Assembly (NCBI GenBank): GCA_934613505.1
Contig: CAKTTB010000005.1
Location: 62,001 to 126,000 of the forward strand
DNA length: 64,000 bases
Reading direction: 5' to 3'
From: an uncultured Oscillospiraceae bacterium
GTDB lineage: Bacteria > Bacillota > Clostridia > Oscillospirales > Oscillospiraceae
The notes under the pieces were generated by a model. It was not told where the DNA came from. It did no database searches and saw only the letters and a program-made list of their open reading frames with translations. A program made the translations under genes and the position numbers. Shown in pieces: positions 50,674 through 60,909 of this stretch (positions are counted from its first letter, which is position 1; each line of letters begins with the position of its first letter).

Positions 50674-51423
50674 ATGTCCAAATTTCAGATCTTCCTGATC
50701 ATTCTGTATCTGTTCTTCTTCGGCGCCGTCGGCGGATGGGTGCTGGAGCTTCTGTTCCGCCGGTTCTTTTCCGGGGCGAACCCGGAGCGCAAGTGGCTGA
50801 ACCCCGGCTTCCTCTTCGGCCCCTGCCTGCCGCTGTACGGATTCGGCACGGTGCTGCTGTTCATCCTCTCGGAGCTGGACCATCAGCTGTTCGGCCCGTT
50901 CTCCGGGACGTTCTGGTATTATATCGTCATGTTTGTTGCCATGGCGCTGGCCATGACGCTGCTGGAGTACATCGTCGGCGTTTTGAGCTTCAAAGGCTTT
51001 CATCTGCGCCTGTGGGACTACAGCAAGCTCTGGGGCAACATTCAGGGCATCATCTGCCCGCTGTTCACGTTCTTCTGGGGCGTTTTGTCGCTGGCGTACT
51101 ACTTCCTGCTGTACCCGAAGCTGCGGAAGCTGGTGGAGTGGTTTGTGGCGCACCCGCTGGCATCGTTCGTGGTCGGCGTGTGCTTCGGCATTTTCCTCAT
51201 CGACCTCTGCTTCTCCATCCATCTGGGCGCGGTCGTGCAGAAAAAGGCTGCCGAGATCGACAAGAGCGTATACGACGCCATCGATGTGCAGAAGCTGTGG
51301 CATAAAATGCAGTCCCGCGGCGGCTTCTTCCGCTTTGTGTCCATCAAGCCTTTGACAGAACGTATTGATGCGTTTGATGAGTTTTTACACCGCAGACCGG
51401 GAAGTATGGAAAAGGAGAAATGA
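50674..51423 (+). CDS. Putative ABC transporter permease, CmpB family (PF06541)
   Basis: A 249-residue membrane protein with six hydrophobic segments. The family pattern is clear: GAVGGWVLELLFRR, LNPGFLFGPCLPLYGFG, LEYIVGVLSFKGFHLRLWDYS and GIICPLFTFFWGVLS. Named putative ABC permease in databases, but no ATPase partner is nearby and the function is unknown. The start at 50674 follows CGGAGG. It overlaps the next gene by four bases. Confidence 0.8.
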   Translation: MSKFQIFLIILYLFFFGAVGGWVLELLFRRFFSGANPERKWLNPGFLFGPCLPLYGFGTVLLFILSELDHQLFGPFSGTFWYYIVMFVAMALAMTLLEYIVGVLSFKGFHLRLWDYSKLWGNIQGIICPLFTFFWGVLSLAYYFLLYPKLRKLVEWFVAHPLASFVVGVCFGIFLIDLCFSIHLGAVVQKKAAEIDKSVYDAIDVQKLWHKMQSRGGFFRFVSIKPLTERIDAFDEFLHRRPGSMEKEK

Positions 51424-51815
51424 AAATGGTTTTCTGGATCTATATGCTGCTGTTCGTATTGATGATCCCTCTCACGATGATCTATTTTGGCCGGAGGTTT
51501 TTCAAAAGCCCGCCGAAGTCCATCAACGCGACGTTCGGATACCGGTCGACCATGTCCATGAAAAATCAGGAAACATGGAAGCTGGCACATACGGTCTGCG
51601 GGCGGTACTGGTACCGCTGCGGCTGGATCCTGCTGCCGCTGTCGGTCGTTCCAATGCTGTTTGTGATCGGACGCAGCACAGAGACGATCGGATATGTCGG
51701 GGGAATCACCGTGTTCATCCAGCTCGTCCCGATGCTCTGCGTGCTTCCTGTCACGGAACGCGCGCTGCGGAAAAGCTTTGATAAGAACGGGATGAGAAAA
51801 AGCGTAAAATTATAA
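51420..51815 (+). CDS. SdpI-family small membrane protein
   Basis: A 131-residue protein with three membrane helices. It has the family sequence INATFGYRSTMSMKNQETWKLAH (residues about 38-60), characteristic of the SdpI/YhfL C-terminal domain. SdpI of Bacillus gives immunity to the SDP toxin, but most relatives have no known role. Full-length SdpI has six helices; this is the short form. It starts in an ATGA overlap with the preceding gene. Confidence 0.75.
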   Translation: MKMVFWIYMLLFVLMIPLTMIYFGRRFFKSPPKSINATFGYRSTMSMKNQETWKLAHTVCGRYWYRCGWILLPLSVVPMLFVIGRSTETIGYVGGITVFIQLVPMLCVLPVTERALRKSFDKNGMRKSVKL

Positions 51816-51849
51816 TTGGCAGAAGGCTGACACTCTTTTCCTGCATCCC

Positions 51850-51973
51850 TTGCCTCTCCCTTTGGGAGAGGTGGCTGAGCGAAGCGAAGACGGAGAGGGT
51901 AGAAAGCGGCCATGCCAGCAGAACCCTCTCAGTCGCCTGCGGCGACAGCTCTCCCAAAGGGAGAGCCAAGGGG
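51850..51973. repeat. Composite intergenic repeat, CTCTCCC family, copy A
   Basis: Ends are hairpins CCTCTCCC-TTT-GGGAGAGG (51853-51871) and GCTCTCCC-AAA-GGGAGAGC (51948-51966). Between them are a GAGCGAAGCGAAGACGGAGAGG block, a variable core, and a CCCTCTCAGTCGCC block. The same parts occur in reverse order at 58646-58800. Confidence 0.7.
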
Positions 51974-52172
51974 TTATGCGAATATGTACACTTCAGCAAG
52001 GTTCGATGGCAGTTTCTATTGACCGCACCCATTCAAAGGCACTTAGAAACAAATCCGACACCCACATCAGCGGGCGGCGCGTACCAAAGTATACGTAGGG
52101 AGACCCAATGCGAACGTAAAAGCTTTCAAATTAGTTTCTCGCCTGAATCGCACTGCGGCACAAGCCCCGCGT

Positions 52173-52235
52173 CCCCCAGCACTCTTTTCTCCCCTGTCTT
52201 TTCTCTTGCGAGAGAAAAGACAGGGCCGCCGGAGG
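52173..52235. repeat. Hairpin repeat, CTTTTCTC family, copy 1
   Basis: Contains a perfect 15-bp stem (52192-52206 with 52211-52225, loop TGCG) and an AGCACTCTTTTCT flank. An inverted copy is at 55731-55794. Confidence 0.65.
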
Positions 52236-52291
52236 CATGACAAGCCGAAAAAAAGCATAAAACCCCCCTAGCTTTTTCTCAACTGCCATGC

Positions 52292-52316
52292 TATAATAAT
52301 AACGAAAATTATTATT
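52292..52316 (+). promoter_or_regulatory. Extended -10 promoter and AT-rich inverted repeat before the flavodiiron gene
   Basis: TGC-TATAAT (-10 at 52292-52297), no good -35. An 8-bp inverted repeat (AATAATAA 52295-52302 with TTATTATT 52309-52316) overlaps the start region and could be an operator for an oxygen or iron regulator. That last part is speculative. Confidence 0.45.
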
Positions 52317-52339
52317 GAATTTGAAAGGAACCTGCTTCT

Positions 52340-54187
52340 ATGTATTGTGTCAAGAAAATGACCGAGGATCTCTATTGGGTCGGCGCGAGCGAGCGGCGGC
52401 TGAATCTGTTTGAGAACGCCTATCCGCTCACGAACGGCGTCAGCTATAACTCCTATCTGCTGCTCGACGAAAAGACCGTGCTGGTCGATACCGTCGACAA
52501 GTCCGTCAGCGGCCTGTTCTTTGAGAATGTCGACCACGTGCTTGCCGGACGCCCGCTCGACTATCTCATCGTGCAGCACATGGAGCCGGATCACGCCGCC
52601 ACGATCGGCGAGCTTGTCCTGCGTCACCCGGAAGTCACCATCGTCTGCAATGCCAAGACGCGCACGATGATGCAGAATTTCTTCACCTTTGACATTGACA
52701 GCCGCCTGCAGCTCGTCAAGGAGATGGATACGCTCACGACCGGCAGACATACCTTTGCCTTCGTCATGGCGCCGATGGTCCACTGGCCGGAGGTCATGGT
52801 CTCGTATGACGTCACGACCAAAACGCTCTATTCCGCCGATGCGTTCGGCACGTTCGGCGCGCTGAACGGCAATCTGTACGCGGACGAGGTCAATTTCCGG
52901 ACGGAATGGCTCGCCGACGCCCGCCGGTATTATACCAACATCGTCGGCAAATACGGCACGCAGGTGCAGGCGCTGCTCAAAAAGGCCGCCGGACTTGAGA
53001 TCGAGATGATCTGCCCGCTGCACGGCCCGGTCTGGCGCAAGGATATCGCATGGTTCCTCGATAAATATATCCATTGGGCGACCTACACGCCCGAGGACGA
53101 CGCCGTCGTCATCGCCTACGCTTCTGTCTACGGCGGCACGGAGAACGCGGCGAACATTCTGGCCGCGAAGCTGTCCGACCTCGGCGTGCGCAACGTGCAG
53201 ATGTACGACGTTTCCGTCACGCACCCGAGTTATATCCTCGCCGAGTGCTTCCGCGCCAGCCATCTGGTCTTCATCTCCACGACCTATAACGCCGGCATGT
53301 TCGTGACGATGGAAAATCTTGTCCACGACATCGTCCACCACAACCTCCAGAACCGCACCATCGCCCTGATGGAGAATGGTTCCTGGGCGCCGACGGCGGC
53401 AGGCCTCATGCGCGCGGAGTTCCAGAAGCTCAAGAACTGCACCATTCTCGACGAGACCGTCACGATCAAGTCCACGCTCAAGGAGGCGCAGCTCGCAGAC
53501 GTCGACGCCATGGCGCAGGCCATCTATGATTCCATGCCGAAGATAGCACCCGAGGTGCATACGGCCGACGCGCCCATCGAAAATAACGCGTTCTTCTCGT
53601 TCTCCTACGGCCTGTTCGTCCTGACGGCCCGCGACGGCGAAAAGGACAACGGCTGCATCATCAACACCGCCGCCCAGCTGACCGACACACCGAAGCGCGT
53701 CTCCATCGCCGTCAACAAGGCGAATCTGACCCACGACATGATCCGCAAGACGGGTGTGTTCAACCTGTCGCTGCTCTCGACCGACGCGCCGTTCGGCCTG
53801 TTCCAGCACTACGGCTTCCAGTCCGGCCGCGATGTGGATAAGTTTGCGGACGTCAAGGGCATGGCCCGCGCGACGAACGGCGTGTATTACCTGCCGTATT
53901 CGACGAACGCATTCGTGAGCGGCAAGGTCACGCAGGAGATCGATCTCGGCACGCACACGCTGTTCATTGCCGACGTGACTGAGGCGCGTGTCCTCTCCAA
54001 TGCCCCGTCCATGACCTACAGCTTCTACTTTGCAAACGTCAAGCCGAAGCCCTCGGCCCTTAAAAAGCAGACCGGCTGGGTCTGCCGGATCTGCGGCTAC
54101 GTCTACGAGGGCGAAACGCTCCCCGCCGACTTCATCTGCCCGCTGTGCAAGCACGGCGCAGAAGATTTTGAAAAGCTGCCCGAATAA
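52340..54187 (+). CDS. Multidomain flavodiiron protein: FDP core, flavin reductase and rubredoxin domains
   Basis: A 615-residue soluble protein that reduces oxygen (or NO) to water (or N2O). Residues 1-250 are the metallo-beta-lactamase-like diiron domain with HMEPDHA and later ligands in MVHWPE, SADAFG and LHGPVW. Residues about 255-400 are a flavodoxin domain (AYASVYGGTENAA), and 415-560 a flavin reductase-like domain. Residues 565-615 are a rubredoxin with CRICGYVYEG and CPLCK. Having both reductase and rubredoxin domains in one chain may let it take electrons from NAD(P)H without partners. Single gene behind repeats. Confidence 0.92.
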   Translation: MYCVKKMTEDLYWVGASERRLNLFENAYPLTNGVSYNSYLLLDEKTVLVDTVDKSVSGLFFENVDHVLAGRPLDYLIVQHMEPDHAATIGELVLRHPEVTIVCNAKTRTMMQNFFTFDIDSRLQLVKEMDTLTTGRHTFAFVMAPMVHWPEVMVSYDVTTKTLYSADAFGTFGALNGNLYADEVNFRTEWLADARRYYTNIVGKYGTQVQALLKKAAGLEIEMICPLHGPVWRKDIAWFLDKYIHWATYTPEDDAVVIAYASVYGGTENAANILAAKLSDLGVRNVQMYDVSVTHPSYILAECFRASHLVFISTTYNAGMFVTMENLVHDIVHHNLQNRTIALMENGSWAPTAAGLMRAEFQKLKNCTILDETVTIKSTLKEAQLADVDAMAQAIYDSMPKIAPEVHTADAPIENNAFFSFSYGLFVLTARDGEKDNGCIINTAAQLTDTPKRVSIAVNKANLTHDMIRKTGVFNLSLLSTDAPFGLFQHYGFQSGRDVDKFADVKGMARATNGVYYLPYSTNAFVSGKVTQEIDLGTHTLFIADVTEARVLSNAPSMTYSFYFANVKPKPSALKKQTGWVCRICGYVYEGETLPADFICPLCKHGAEDFEKLPE

Positions 54188-54201
54188 CACAAAAACCGCC
54201 T

Positions 54202-54232
54202 GCCGGTGCGGACAAGCGTTGTCCGCACCGGC
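54202..54232 (+). terminator. Terminator-like hairpin after the flavodiiron gene
   Basis: Perfect 14-bp GC-rich stem (54202-54215 with 54219-54232), three-base loop. The following T content is modest, so partial read-through into pepD is possible. Confidence 0.65.
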
Positions 54233-54272
54233 TAAGCGCGTCTTATTACCAAATCAGAAAGGAACGATCATC

Positions 54273-55724
54273 ATGTCCTATGTACTGGAGCATCTGGAGC
54301 CGAAAGCTGTCTTTCACTTCTTTGAGGACCTGACCCGCATCCCGCACGGCTCGCGCAATACGAAGGCGATCAGCGATTACTGCGTCGCGTTCGCCAAGGA
54401 ACGCAGACTGTGGGTGTATCAGGACGAACTCAACAACGTCATCATCAAAAAGCCGGCGTCCGCCGGATACGAAGCCGCACCCGCCGTCATCCTGCAGGGC
54501 CATCTCGACATGGTCGCGGAAAAGACACCGGACAGCCCCATGGACTTCACCAGAGACGCGCTGGAGCTGCAGGTCGAGGGCGACTACGTATCCGCAAAGG
54601 ACACGACGCTCGGCGGCGACGACGGCATTGCCGTCGCCATGGCGCTGGCCATTCTTGACAGCAGCGAGATCGCCCATCCGGCGCTGGAAGCCGTCTTCAC
54701 CGTCGACGAGGAGATCGGCATGGAGGGCGCGCAGGGGCTGGACTTCTCGCAGCTGTCCGCCCGCCGCATGCTGAATATCGACTCCGAGGACGAGGGCATC
54801 TTCACCGTCAGCTGCGCCGGCGGCGCGAGCGCCAACGTCTCCATCGGCCTGACGACAGCGCCCTGCGCGCTGCCCTGCGTCCGGCTTTCCGTCTCCGGTC
54901 TGATCGGCGGCCACTCCGGGCAGGAGATCAACAAGGGCCGCGCCAACGCCAATCTTCTGCTTGGCCGCGTGCTGGACGCCATGCTGCAGAAGCTCCCCGT
55001 CCGGCTCGTCTCCGCCGCCGGCGGTCTGAAGGACAATGCCATCCCGAACGCCGCCGAGGCGCTGCTTGCCATCGATACCGCCGATCTTGCATCTGCCGAA
55101 GCCATCGCGGCCGAATTTGACGCTGCGTTCCGCAAGGAATACGCGGCCGCCGACCCCGGCGTCACCGTCACGCTCGCGCCCGCCGAAGCCGCCGCGCAGG
55201 CGCTGACCGAAGAAGCGACGCTGCGCGTCGTGCGCTTTTTGCTGCTCGTCCCGAACGGGATCGCGGCCATGAGCATGGATATCCCCGGCCTTGTGCAGAC
55301 CTCCTGCAACCTCGGCATTTTCCACGTGACGGACGGCGTCCTGACGGCCGTCAGCTCGGTCCGCAGCTCCGTCGCCACGCAGAAGCAGATGCTCCTGACG
55401 CGCTTTGACGCACTGACGCAGATGCTGGGCGGCTCCCTGCAGATCACGGGCGCGTATCCCGCGTGGGAATACCGCCGCGAGTCCGCGCTTCGCGAGAAGC
55501 TGGTCGAGGTCTACCGCGCGCAGACCGGCAAGGAGCCGAAAATCGAGGCCATCCACGCTGGGCTGGAATGCGGCCTGTTCGCCGGTCAGCTGCCAGGACT
55601 GGACTGCGTGTCCTTCGGCCCCGATCTTGTCGATATTCATACGACCCGCGAGAAAATGTCCATCTCCTCCGTCCAACGCACCTGGCAGTTCCTGCTCGGC
55701 GTCCTGGCGGCGCTGAAGGACTGA
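54273..55724 (+). CDS. pepD: Aminoacyl-histidine dipeptidase (PepD, M20 family)
   Basis: A 483-residue cytosolic metallopeptidase hydrolysing dipeptides such as carnosine-like Xaa-His. Metal-site motifs are present: LQGHLDMV (His), GGDDGIAVAMALA, VDEEIGMEG (Glu-Glu), INIDSEDEG-like LNIDSEDEG, and the C-terminal IHAGLECG. The sequence GGHSGQEINKGRANAN is typical of PepD. The start at 54273 follows AAAGGAAC; a longer reading would overlap the upstream rubredoxin domain. Confidence 0.93.
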   Translation: MSYVLEHLEPKAVFHFFEDLTRIPHGSRNTKAISDYCVAFAKERRLWVYQDELNNVIIKKPASAGYEAAPAVILQGHLDMVAEKTPDSPMDFTRDALELQVEGDYVSAKDTTLGGDDGIAVAMALAILDSSEIAHPALEAVFTVDEEIGMEGAQGLDFSQLSARRMLNIDSEDEGIFTVSCAGGASANVSIGLTTAPCALPCVRLSVSGLIGGHSGQEINKGRANANLLLGRVLDAMLQKLPVRLVSAAGGLKDNAIPNAAEALLAIDTADLASAEAIAAEFDAAFRKEYAAADPGVTVTLAPAEAAAQALTEEATLRVVRFLLLVPNGIAAMSMDIPGLVQTSCNLGIFHVTDGVLTAVSSVRSSVATQKQMLLTRFDALTQMLGGSLQITGAYPAWEYRRESALREKLVEVYRAQTGKEPKIEAIHAGLECGLFAGQLPGLDCVSFGPDLVDIHTTREKMSISSVQRTWQFLLGVLAALKD

Positions 55725-55730
55725 TTGTTT

Positions 55731-55794
55731 CTCCGGAGGCCCCATCTTTTCTCTCGCAAGAGAAAAGATGGGGAAGAAAAGAGTGCTGGGTGAA
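55731..55794. repeat. Hairpin repeat, CTTTTCTC family, copy 2 (inverted)
   Basis: Perfect 14-bp stem (55741-55754 with 55759-55772, loop CGCA), and GAAAAGAGTGCTGGG flank. Reverse complement of the element at 52173-52235, with paired changes in the stem (CTGTC against CCATC). Confidence 0.65.
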
Positions 55795-55796
55795 AG

Positions 55797-55830
55797 CCCT
55801 TGGCTCTCCCAAAGGGAGAGCCAAGAGGGG
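55797..55830. repeat. Partial CTCTCCC-family repeat, copy B
   Basis: Only one end hairpin (GGCTCTCCC-AAA-GGGAGAGCC, 55802-55822) is present; the composite body seen in copies A and C is missing. Confidence 0.6.
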
Positions 55831-55918
55831 ATGCGGGGAAAGGAAATTCTTGGCGTATATCTATCAAACTTCGCGGGAAAGATTCAAGAAAACCGAAGGG
55901 GTTTTCTTGGTCGGTTCA

Positions 55919-56001
55919 AGGGAGTCTGAGGGGAAATCGAAATCCCCTCAGGCTCGTTTTCTTTTTGCCACTTTTTCTTTTGGAGAAGCAAAAGAAAAAG
56001 A
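55919..56001. repeat. Double-hairpin intergenic element
   Basis: First stem CTGAGGGGA (55926-55934) with 55943-55951; second stem CTTTTTCTTTTG (55971-55982) with 55989-56000. May act as a terminator for pepD, since the first stem is followed by T-rich sequence. Confidence 0.5.
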
Positions 56002-56153
56002 AGATTGCCGCACCATCTGATCTGCAGAAGGCTTCCAGCCTTTCCAGATTGAAAATCCGCAGTTTTTTTGCATATCGTTTATAAAAGCTTCACAATTCTT
56101 AAGAAAAAAGGCAGTATAATCAGCATATTCAAATACGAGAGGAAGTGAGCTGC

Positions 56154-56792
56154 ATGGGAACAGATCCGTTTCAGATCCTCGGCGTTTCTCCGAACGCGTC
56201 CGAAGATGAGATCCGGCAGGCATATCGCCGTCTGGCCAAAAAATACCACCCGGATCTGAATCCCGGCGATCCGACTGCCGCGCAGAAGATGAACGAGATC
56301 AACGCAGCTTACGACGCGATCAAAAACCCGCAGGCCTACCGCCAGCAGCAGGCCCAGCAGCAGGCGCGCCAGCAATATGAGCAGCAGTATCAGCGCTCCG
56401 GCCAGCAGCAGTCCGACTACGATCCCTTCTCCGACCCGTTCGGCTTCTGGGGCTACCAGAACGGCCGGCAGTCCGGGCAGAATGCCGATCAGGGGAACTG
56501 GCAGACTTGGTACACCTACCGCTCAGGCAGCGATCAGGACAACGCCTCCGACGCGCCCGGCGGCTACCAGTGGACGTATCACCGCACCCACCGCCGCGGC
56601 GGCCTGTTCACACGGCTGATCGCCATTTATCTTCTCATTCAGGTCATTGCCATGCTCTTCGGCAGCTGCGGCTACCGCAGCACGTATTATGACCCGTATT
56701 ACTACAATAATTACAGCTACGGCAGCTCCGACACCTATTCCGGCCAGAGCCAGACGGATCATTCCGGCACAGGCTCGACCGTCTGGTATTGA
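56154..56792 (+). CDS. J-domain protein with a membrane segment, DnaJ-like but truncated architecture
   Basis: A 212-residue protein. The N-terminal J domain (about 1-68) has the HPD motif in [12 protein letters not shown] and so can stimulate an Hsp70. A Gln-rich, then Tyr/Gly/Asn-rich low-complexity region follows. Near 155-172 there is one hydrophobic segment ([18 protein letters not shown]), then a Ser/Tyr-rich tail. The zinc-finger and C-terminal substrate domains of DnaJ are absent. Located 36 bases before a dnaK gene, so it is probably a dedicated co-chaperone. The start at 56154 follows GAGGAAG. Confidence 0.85.
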   Translation: MGTDPFQILGVSPNASEDEIRQAYRRLAKKYHPDLNPGDPTAAQKMNEINAAYDAIKNPQAYRQQQAQQQARQQYEQQYQRSGQQQSDYDPFSDPFGFWGYQNGRQSGQNADQGNWQTWYTYRSGSDQDNASDAPGGYQWTYHRTHRRGGLFTRLIAIYLLIQVIAMLFGSCGYRSTYYDPYYYNNYSYGSSDTYSGQSQTDHSGTGSTVWY

Positions 56793-56828
56793 CGCCTGCC
56801 GCACTTTTCTCACAGGAGGATCTTCTGC

Positions 56829-58631
<1,803 letters not shown>

Positions 58632-58645
58632 AACAGTTCATGGCG

Positions 58646-58800
58646 CTTGGCTCTCCCTCCGGGAGAGGCGAGAGCGCCCTCCCCCTTGGCTCCCCCGCTG
58701 GGAGAGCTGTCGCCGCAGGTGACTGAGAGGGCCTTTGCAGTTACAGTTGACCCTCTCCGACCTTGCTTCGCTCGGCCACCTCTCCCAAAGGGAGAGGCAA
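58646..58800. repeat. Composite intergenic repeat, CTCTCCC family, copy C
   Basis: Inverse arrangement of copy A: GAGAGCTGTCGCCGCAGG with ACTGAGAGGG first, a different core, then CCCTCTCCGACCTTGCTTCG and the end hairpin CCTCTCCC-AAA-GGGAGAGG. An extra CTTGGCTCTCCC unit precedes it. Confidence 0.7.
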
Positions 58801-58820
58801 GTGCTGCCCTCAATCAAAAA

Positions 58821-58850
58821 CAGGCACAGCAGATGCCCCTGCTGTGCCTG
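58821..58850. terminator. Stem-loop downstream of dnaK
   Basis: Perfect 12-bp stem (58821-58832 with 58839-58850), six-base loop, modest T content after it. Confidence 0.5.
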
Positions 58851-58863
58851 TTGCCTGTCTAAG

Positions 58864-58893
58864 AAAGCCCGCCGCATTTCTGCGGCGGGCTTT
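58864..58893. terminator. Bidirectional terminator between dnaK and the ABC ATPase gene
   Basis: Perfect 13-bp stem (58864-58876 with 58881-58893), four-base loop, followed on the plus strand by T-rich sequence. On the minus strand it follows the ATPase stop by 12 bases. Confidence 0.85.
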
Positions 58894-58905
58894 TTCTTGT
58901 TATTC

Positions 58906-60096
58906 TCAGAACAGGTTCTTTTCGGTTTCCTTGTCGAAGAAATGCATGAGATCCGGGCGGAAGCTGTACTTGACCTTCTTGTGGCTGCCATGGACAGCGT
59001 TGAGGTCAATGTCCGTCGTGGAGACGACGATGACGACGTCCTTGCCGTTGGAGTTGACATGCAGATGCAGCTCGCTGCCCATCAGCTCGGAGACGTCGAC
59101 CTCGGCGTCGATGCCGTCGTCCGCGAGGTGGATGTGGACCGGGCGCACGCCGACGGTGATCTCGCTCGGGATATGCTCCATCTTGGAGAGCGCTTCCTGC
59201 TTGTCCGCGGGCAGCTCAAAGTCATGGCCCTGCACCGTCGCGACGTACTTGCCGCCGCGCTTGGAAAGCGCCGCGTCAAAGAAGTTCATCTGCGGCGTGC
59301 CGATGAAGCCGGCGACGAAGAGGTTGGCCGGGTGGTTGAAGACCTCCTGCGGGGTGCCGATCTGCTGGATGAAGCCGTCGCGCATGATGACGATGCGGTC
59401 GCCCAGCGTCATAGCCTCGACCTGGTCGTGGGTGACATAGATGAAGGTGGTGTCGATCTTCTCACGCAGCTTGATGATCTCCGCGCGCATCTGGTTGCGG
59501 AGCTTGGCGTCGAGGTTGGAGAGCGGCTCGTCCATCAGGAAGACCTTCGGTTTGCGCACGATGGCGCGGCCGATGGCGACACGCTGCCGCTGGCCGCCGG
59601 ACAGCGCCTTGGGCTTGCGGTTGAGATACTGGGTGATATCAAGGATCTCGGCGGCTTCACGGACCTTGCGGTCGATCTCCGCCTTCGGGGTCTTCTTCAG
59701 CTTCAGCGAGAAGGCCATATTATCATAGACCGTCATGTGGGGATACAGAGCATAGTTCTGGAAGACCATGGCGATATCGCGATCCTTCGGCGCGACGTCG
59801 TTCATGAGCTTCCCGTCGATGTACAGCTCGCCCTCGGAGATTTCTTCGAGACCTGCGACCATGCGCAGCGTGGTGGATTTGCCGCAGCCGGACGGGCCGA
59901 CCAGAACGATAAATTCCTTGTCCGCGATGTCAAGGTTGAACTCCTGTACGGCGACGACGCCCTTGTCGGTAATCTGAAGGTTGACCTTCTTCTCCTCCGC
60001 AGGCTCCTCGCCCTTTTTCTTTTTGCTCTTCTTTTTTTCCTCTCCGCTGATGAACGGATAGATCTTTTTGACGTTTACCAGTTTTACTTCTGCCAT
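58906..60096 (-). CDS. Carbohydrate ABC transporter ATP-binding protein, UgpC/MsmX type, orphan
   Basis: A 396-residue CUT1-type ATPase. It has Walker [11 protein letters not shown], signature [32 protein letters not shown] and a C-terminal regulatory OB-fold domain (about 265-396). An unusual lysine/glutamate-rich insert (about residues 19-37, [19 protein letters not shown]) splits the first strands of the ABC domain. Such stand-alone ATPases (MsmX, MsmK) energise several sugar importers. The start at 60096 agrees with the family N-terminus, but its ribosome-binding site is weak. A long structured leader precedes it. Confidence 0.9.
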   Translation of the reverse strand: MAEVKLVNVKKIYPFISGEEKKKSKKKKGEEPAEEKKVNLQITDKGVVAVQEFNLDIADKEFIVLVGPSGCGKSTTLRMVAGLEEISEGELYIDGKLMNDVAPKDRDIAMVFQNYALYPHMTVYDNMAFSLKLKKTPKAEIDRKVREAAEILDITQYLNRKPKALSGGQRQRVAIGRAIVRKPKVFLMDEPLSNLDAKLRNQMRAEIIKLREKIDTTFIYVTHDQVEAMTLGDRIVIMRDGFIQQIGTPQEVFNHPANLFVAGFIGTPQMNFFDAALSKRGGKYVATVQGHDFELPADKQEALSKMEHIPSEITVGVRPVHIHLADDGIDAEVDVSELMGSELHLHVNSNGKDVVIVVSTTDIDLNAVHGSHKKVKYSFRPDLMHFFDKETEKNLF

Positions 60097-60289
60097 AGTG
60101 ATTCCGACTCTGACTGCGCTGCCTCCGCAAGGCGCATTCTCACGACCGCCGGGCTTGGCGGACGCATTACGGCATGTCTCCACAATGCCGCACCGGGAGT
60201 CTCCCGGATGGGTGATTCCTCCTTTTTTATTCCCGCGGCATGCCATAAGTGTGGATTGGCATGCCCCGGCTAAGATACAATATATTATA
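60097..60289 (-). promoter_or_regulatory. Promoter and roughly 180-nt structured 5' leader of the UgpC/MsmX-type gene
   Basis: Minus strand extended -10 TGG-TATAAT (60284-60289), no good -35. The leader holds at least five stem-loops. Arms: 60258-60265/60237-60244 (GGCATGCC), 60201-60207/60193-60199, 60185-60190/60170-60175, 60157-60161/60146-60150 and 60130-60133/60121-60124. A strong AAAAAAGGAGG lies mid-leader (near 60221-60231) with no start codon at the right distance. Unidentified regulatory RNA is possible; it matches no riboswitch class I know. Confidence 0.5.
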
Positions 60290-60423
60290 CCAGAACGGCG
60301 CCGGAATAACACCTGTGATTCCGCCGAATTTCCGCACCGAATTTCTACATATCCCACAAACCCCGTTTACTTTTCAGCCGGAGGCTGATAAAATCAGAAT
60401 ATATCCGAACGGAGGTCAAACGC

Positions 60424-60909
60424 TTGAAACAGACCACGCTTTGCTATCTGGAGCAGGACGGGAAGTACCTGATGCTCCACCGCGTCAAGAAGGCGCACGA
60501 CGAAAATCATGACAAATGGATCGGCGTCGGCGGAAAATTCGAGGACAGGGAAAGTCCGGAGGACTGCGTGCGCCGCGAGGTGCTTGAAGAGACCGGCCTG
60601 ACGCTGACAAAATTCCGCTACTGCGGCCTTGTCACGTTTGTCTCGGACGTCTGGCCGACCGAGTACATGCACCTGTTCCACGCCACAGGCTTTACCGGCG
60701 CGCCGAAGGACTGCGACGAGGGAGAGCTGGCCTGGATCGACAAGCACCGGCTCGCCGCCCTGCAGCAGTGGGAGGGCGACCGGATCTTTCTGCGGCTGAT
60801 GGATGAGCACGTGCCGTTTTTCTCTTTGAAGCTCGTCTACACCGGCGACACGCTCGCCGAAGCCGTATTGAACGGAGAAAGGATGCACAAGCCATGGAAA
60901 ACATTCTGA
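60424..60909 (+). CDS. Nudix hydrolase (MutT/8-oxo-dGTPase-like)
   Basis: A 161-residue Nudix protein starting at TTG (60424), supported by CGGAGGTC eight bases upstream and by the family N-terminus. The Nudix box GKFEDRESPEDCVRREVLEETGL (about 38-60) is complete with the metal-binding REVLEE. Similar proteins hydrolyse 8-oxo-dGTP or other nucleoside diphosphate derivatives; the real substrate is not determined. It overlaps the DUF523 gene by 16 bases. Confidence 0.88.
   Translation: MKQTTLCYLEQDGKYLMLHRVKKAHDENHDKWIGVGGKFEDRESPEDCVRREVLEETGLTLTKFRYCGLVTFVSDVWPTEYMHLFHATGFTGAPKDCDEGELAWIDKHRLAALQQWEGDRIFLRLMDEHVPFFSLKLVYTGDTLAEAVLNGERMHKPWKTF

Larger units (their letters stand above)
51816..52339. 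other. Intergenic region with two repeat families, no gene seen
   Basis: Contains the composite repeat at 51850-51973, about 200 bases (51974-52172) in which I recognise nothing, a 63-base hairpin repeat at 52173-52235, and the promoter of the flavodiiron gene near 52292. Short open frames across it carry no family signal. Confidence 0.7.
55725..56153. other. Intergenic region rich in hairpin repeats, no gene seen
   Basis: In order: hairpin repeat (55731-55794), half copy of the CTCTCCC repeat (55797-55830), a hairpin near 55885-55909 (CAAGAAAACC / GGTTTTCTTG), a third repeat type with two hairpins (55919-56001), then about 150 A/T-rich bases leading to the DnaJ-like gene. A TATAAT at 56115-56120 may be its -10; no good -35 is seen. 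Confidence 0.7.

Noticed and set aside
51816..52339. CRISPR-like array suspected from repeated CTCTCCC units
   Set aside because: Units are few, in opposite orientations and irregularly spaced; no spacers of constant length and no cas genes.
52268..54190. 640-codon open frame opposite the flavodiiron gene
   Set aside because: Mirror frame of a four-domain protein with all ligands intact on the plus strand.
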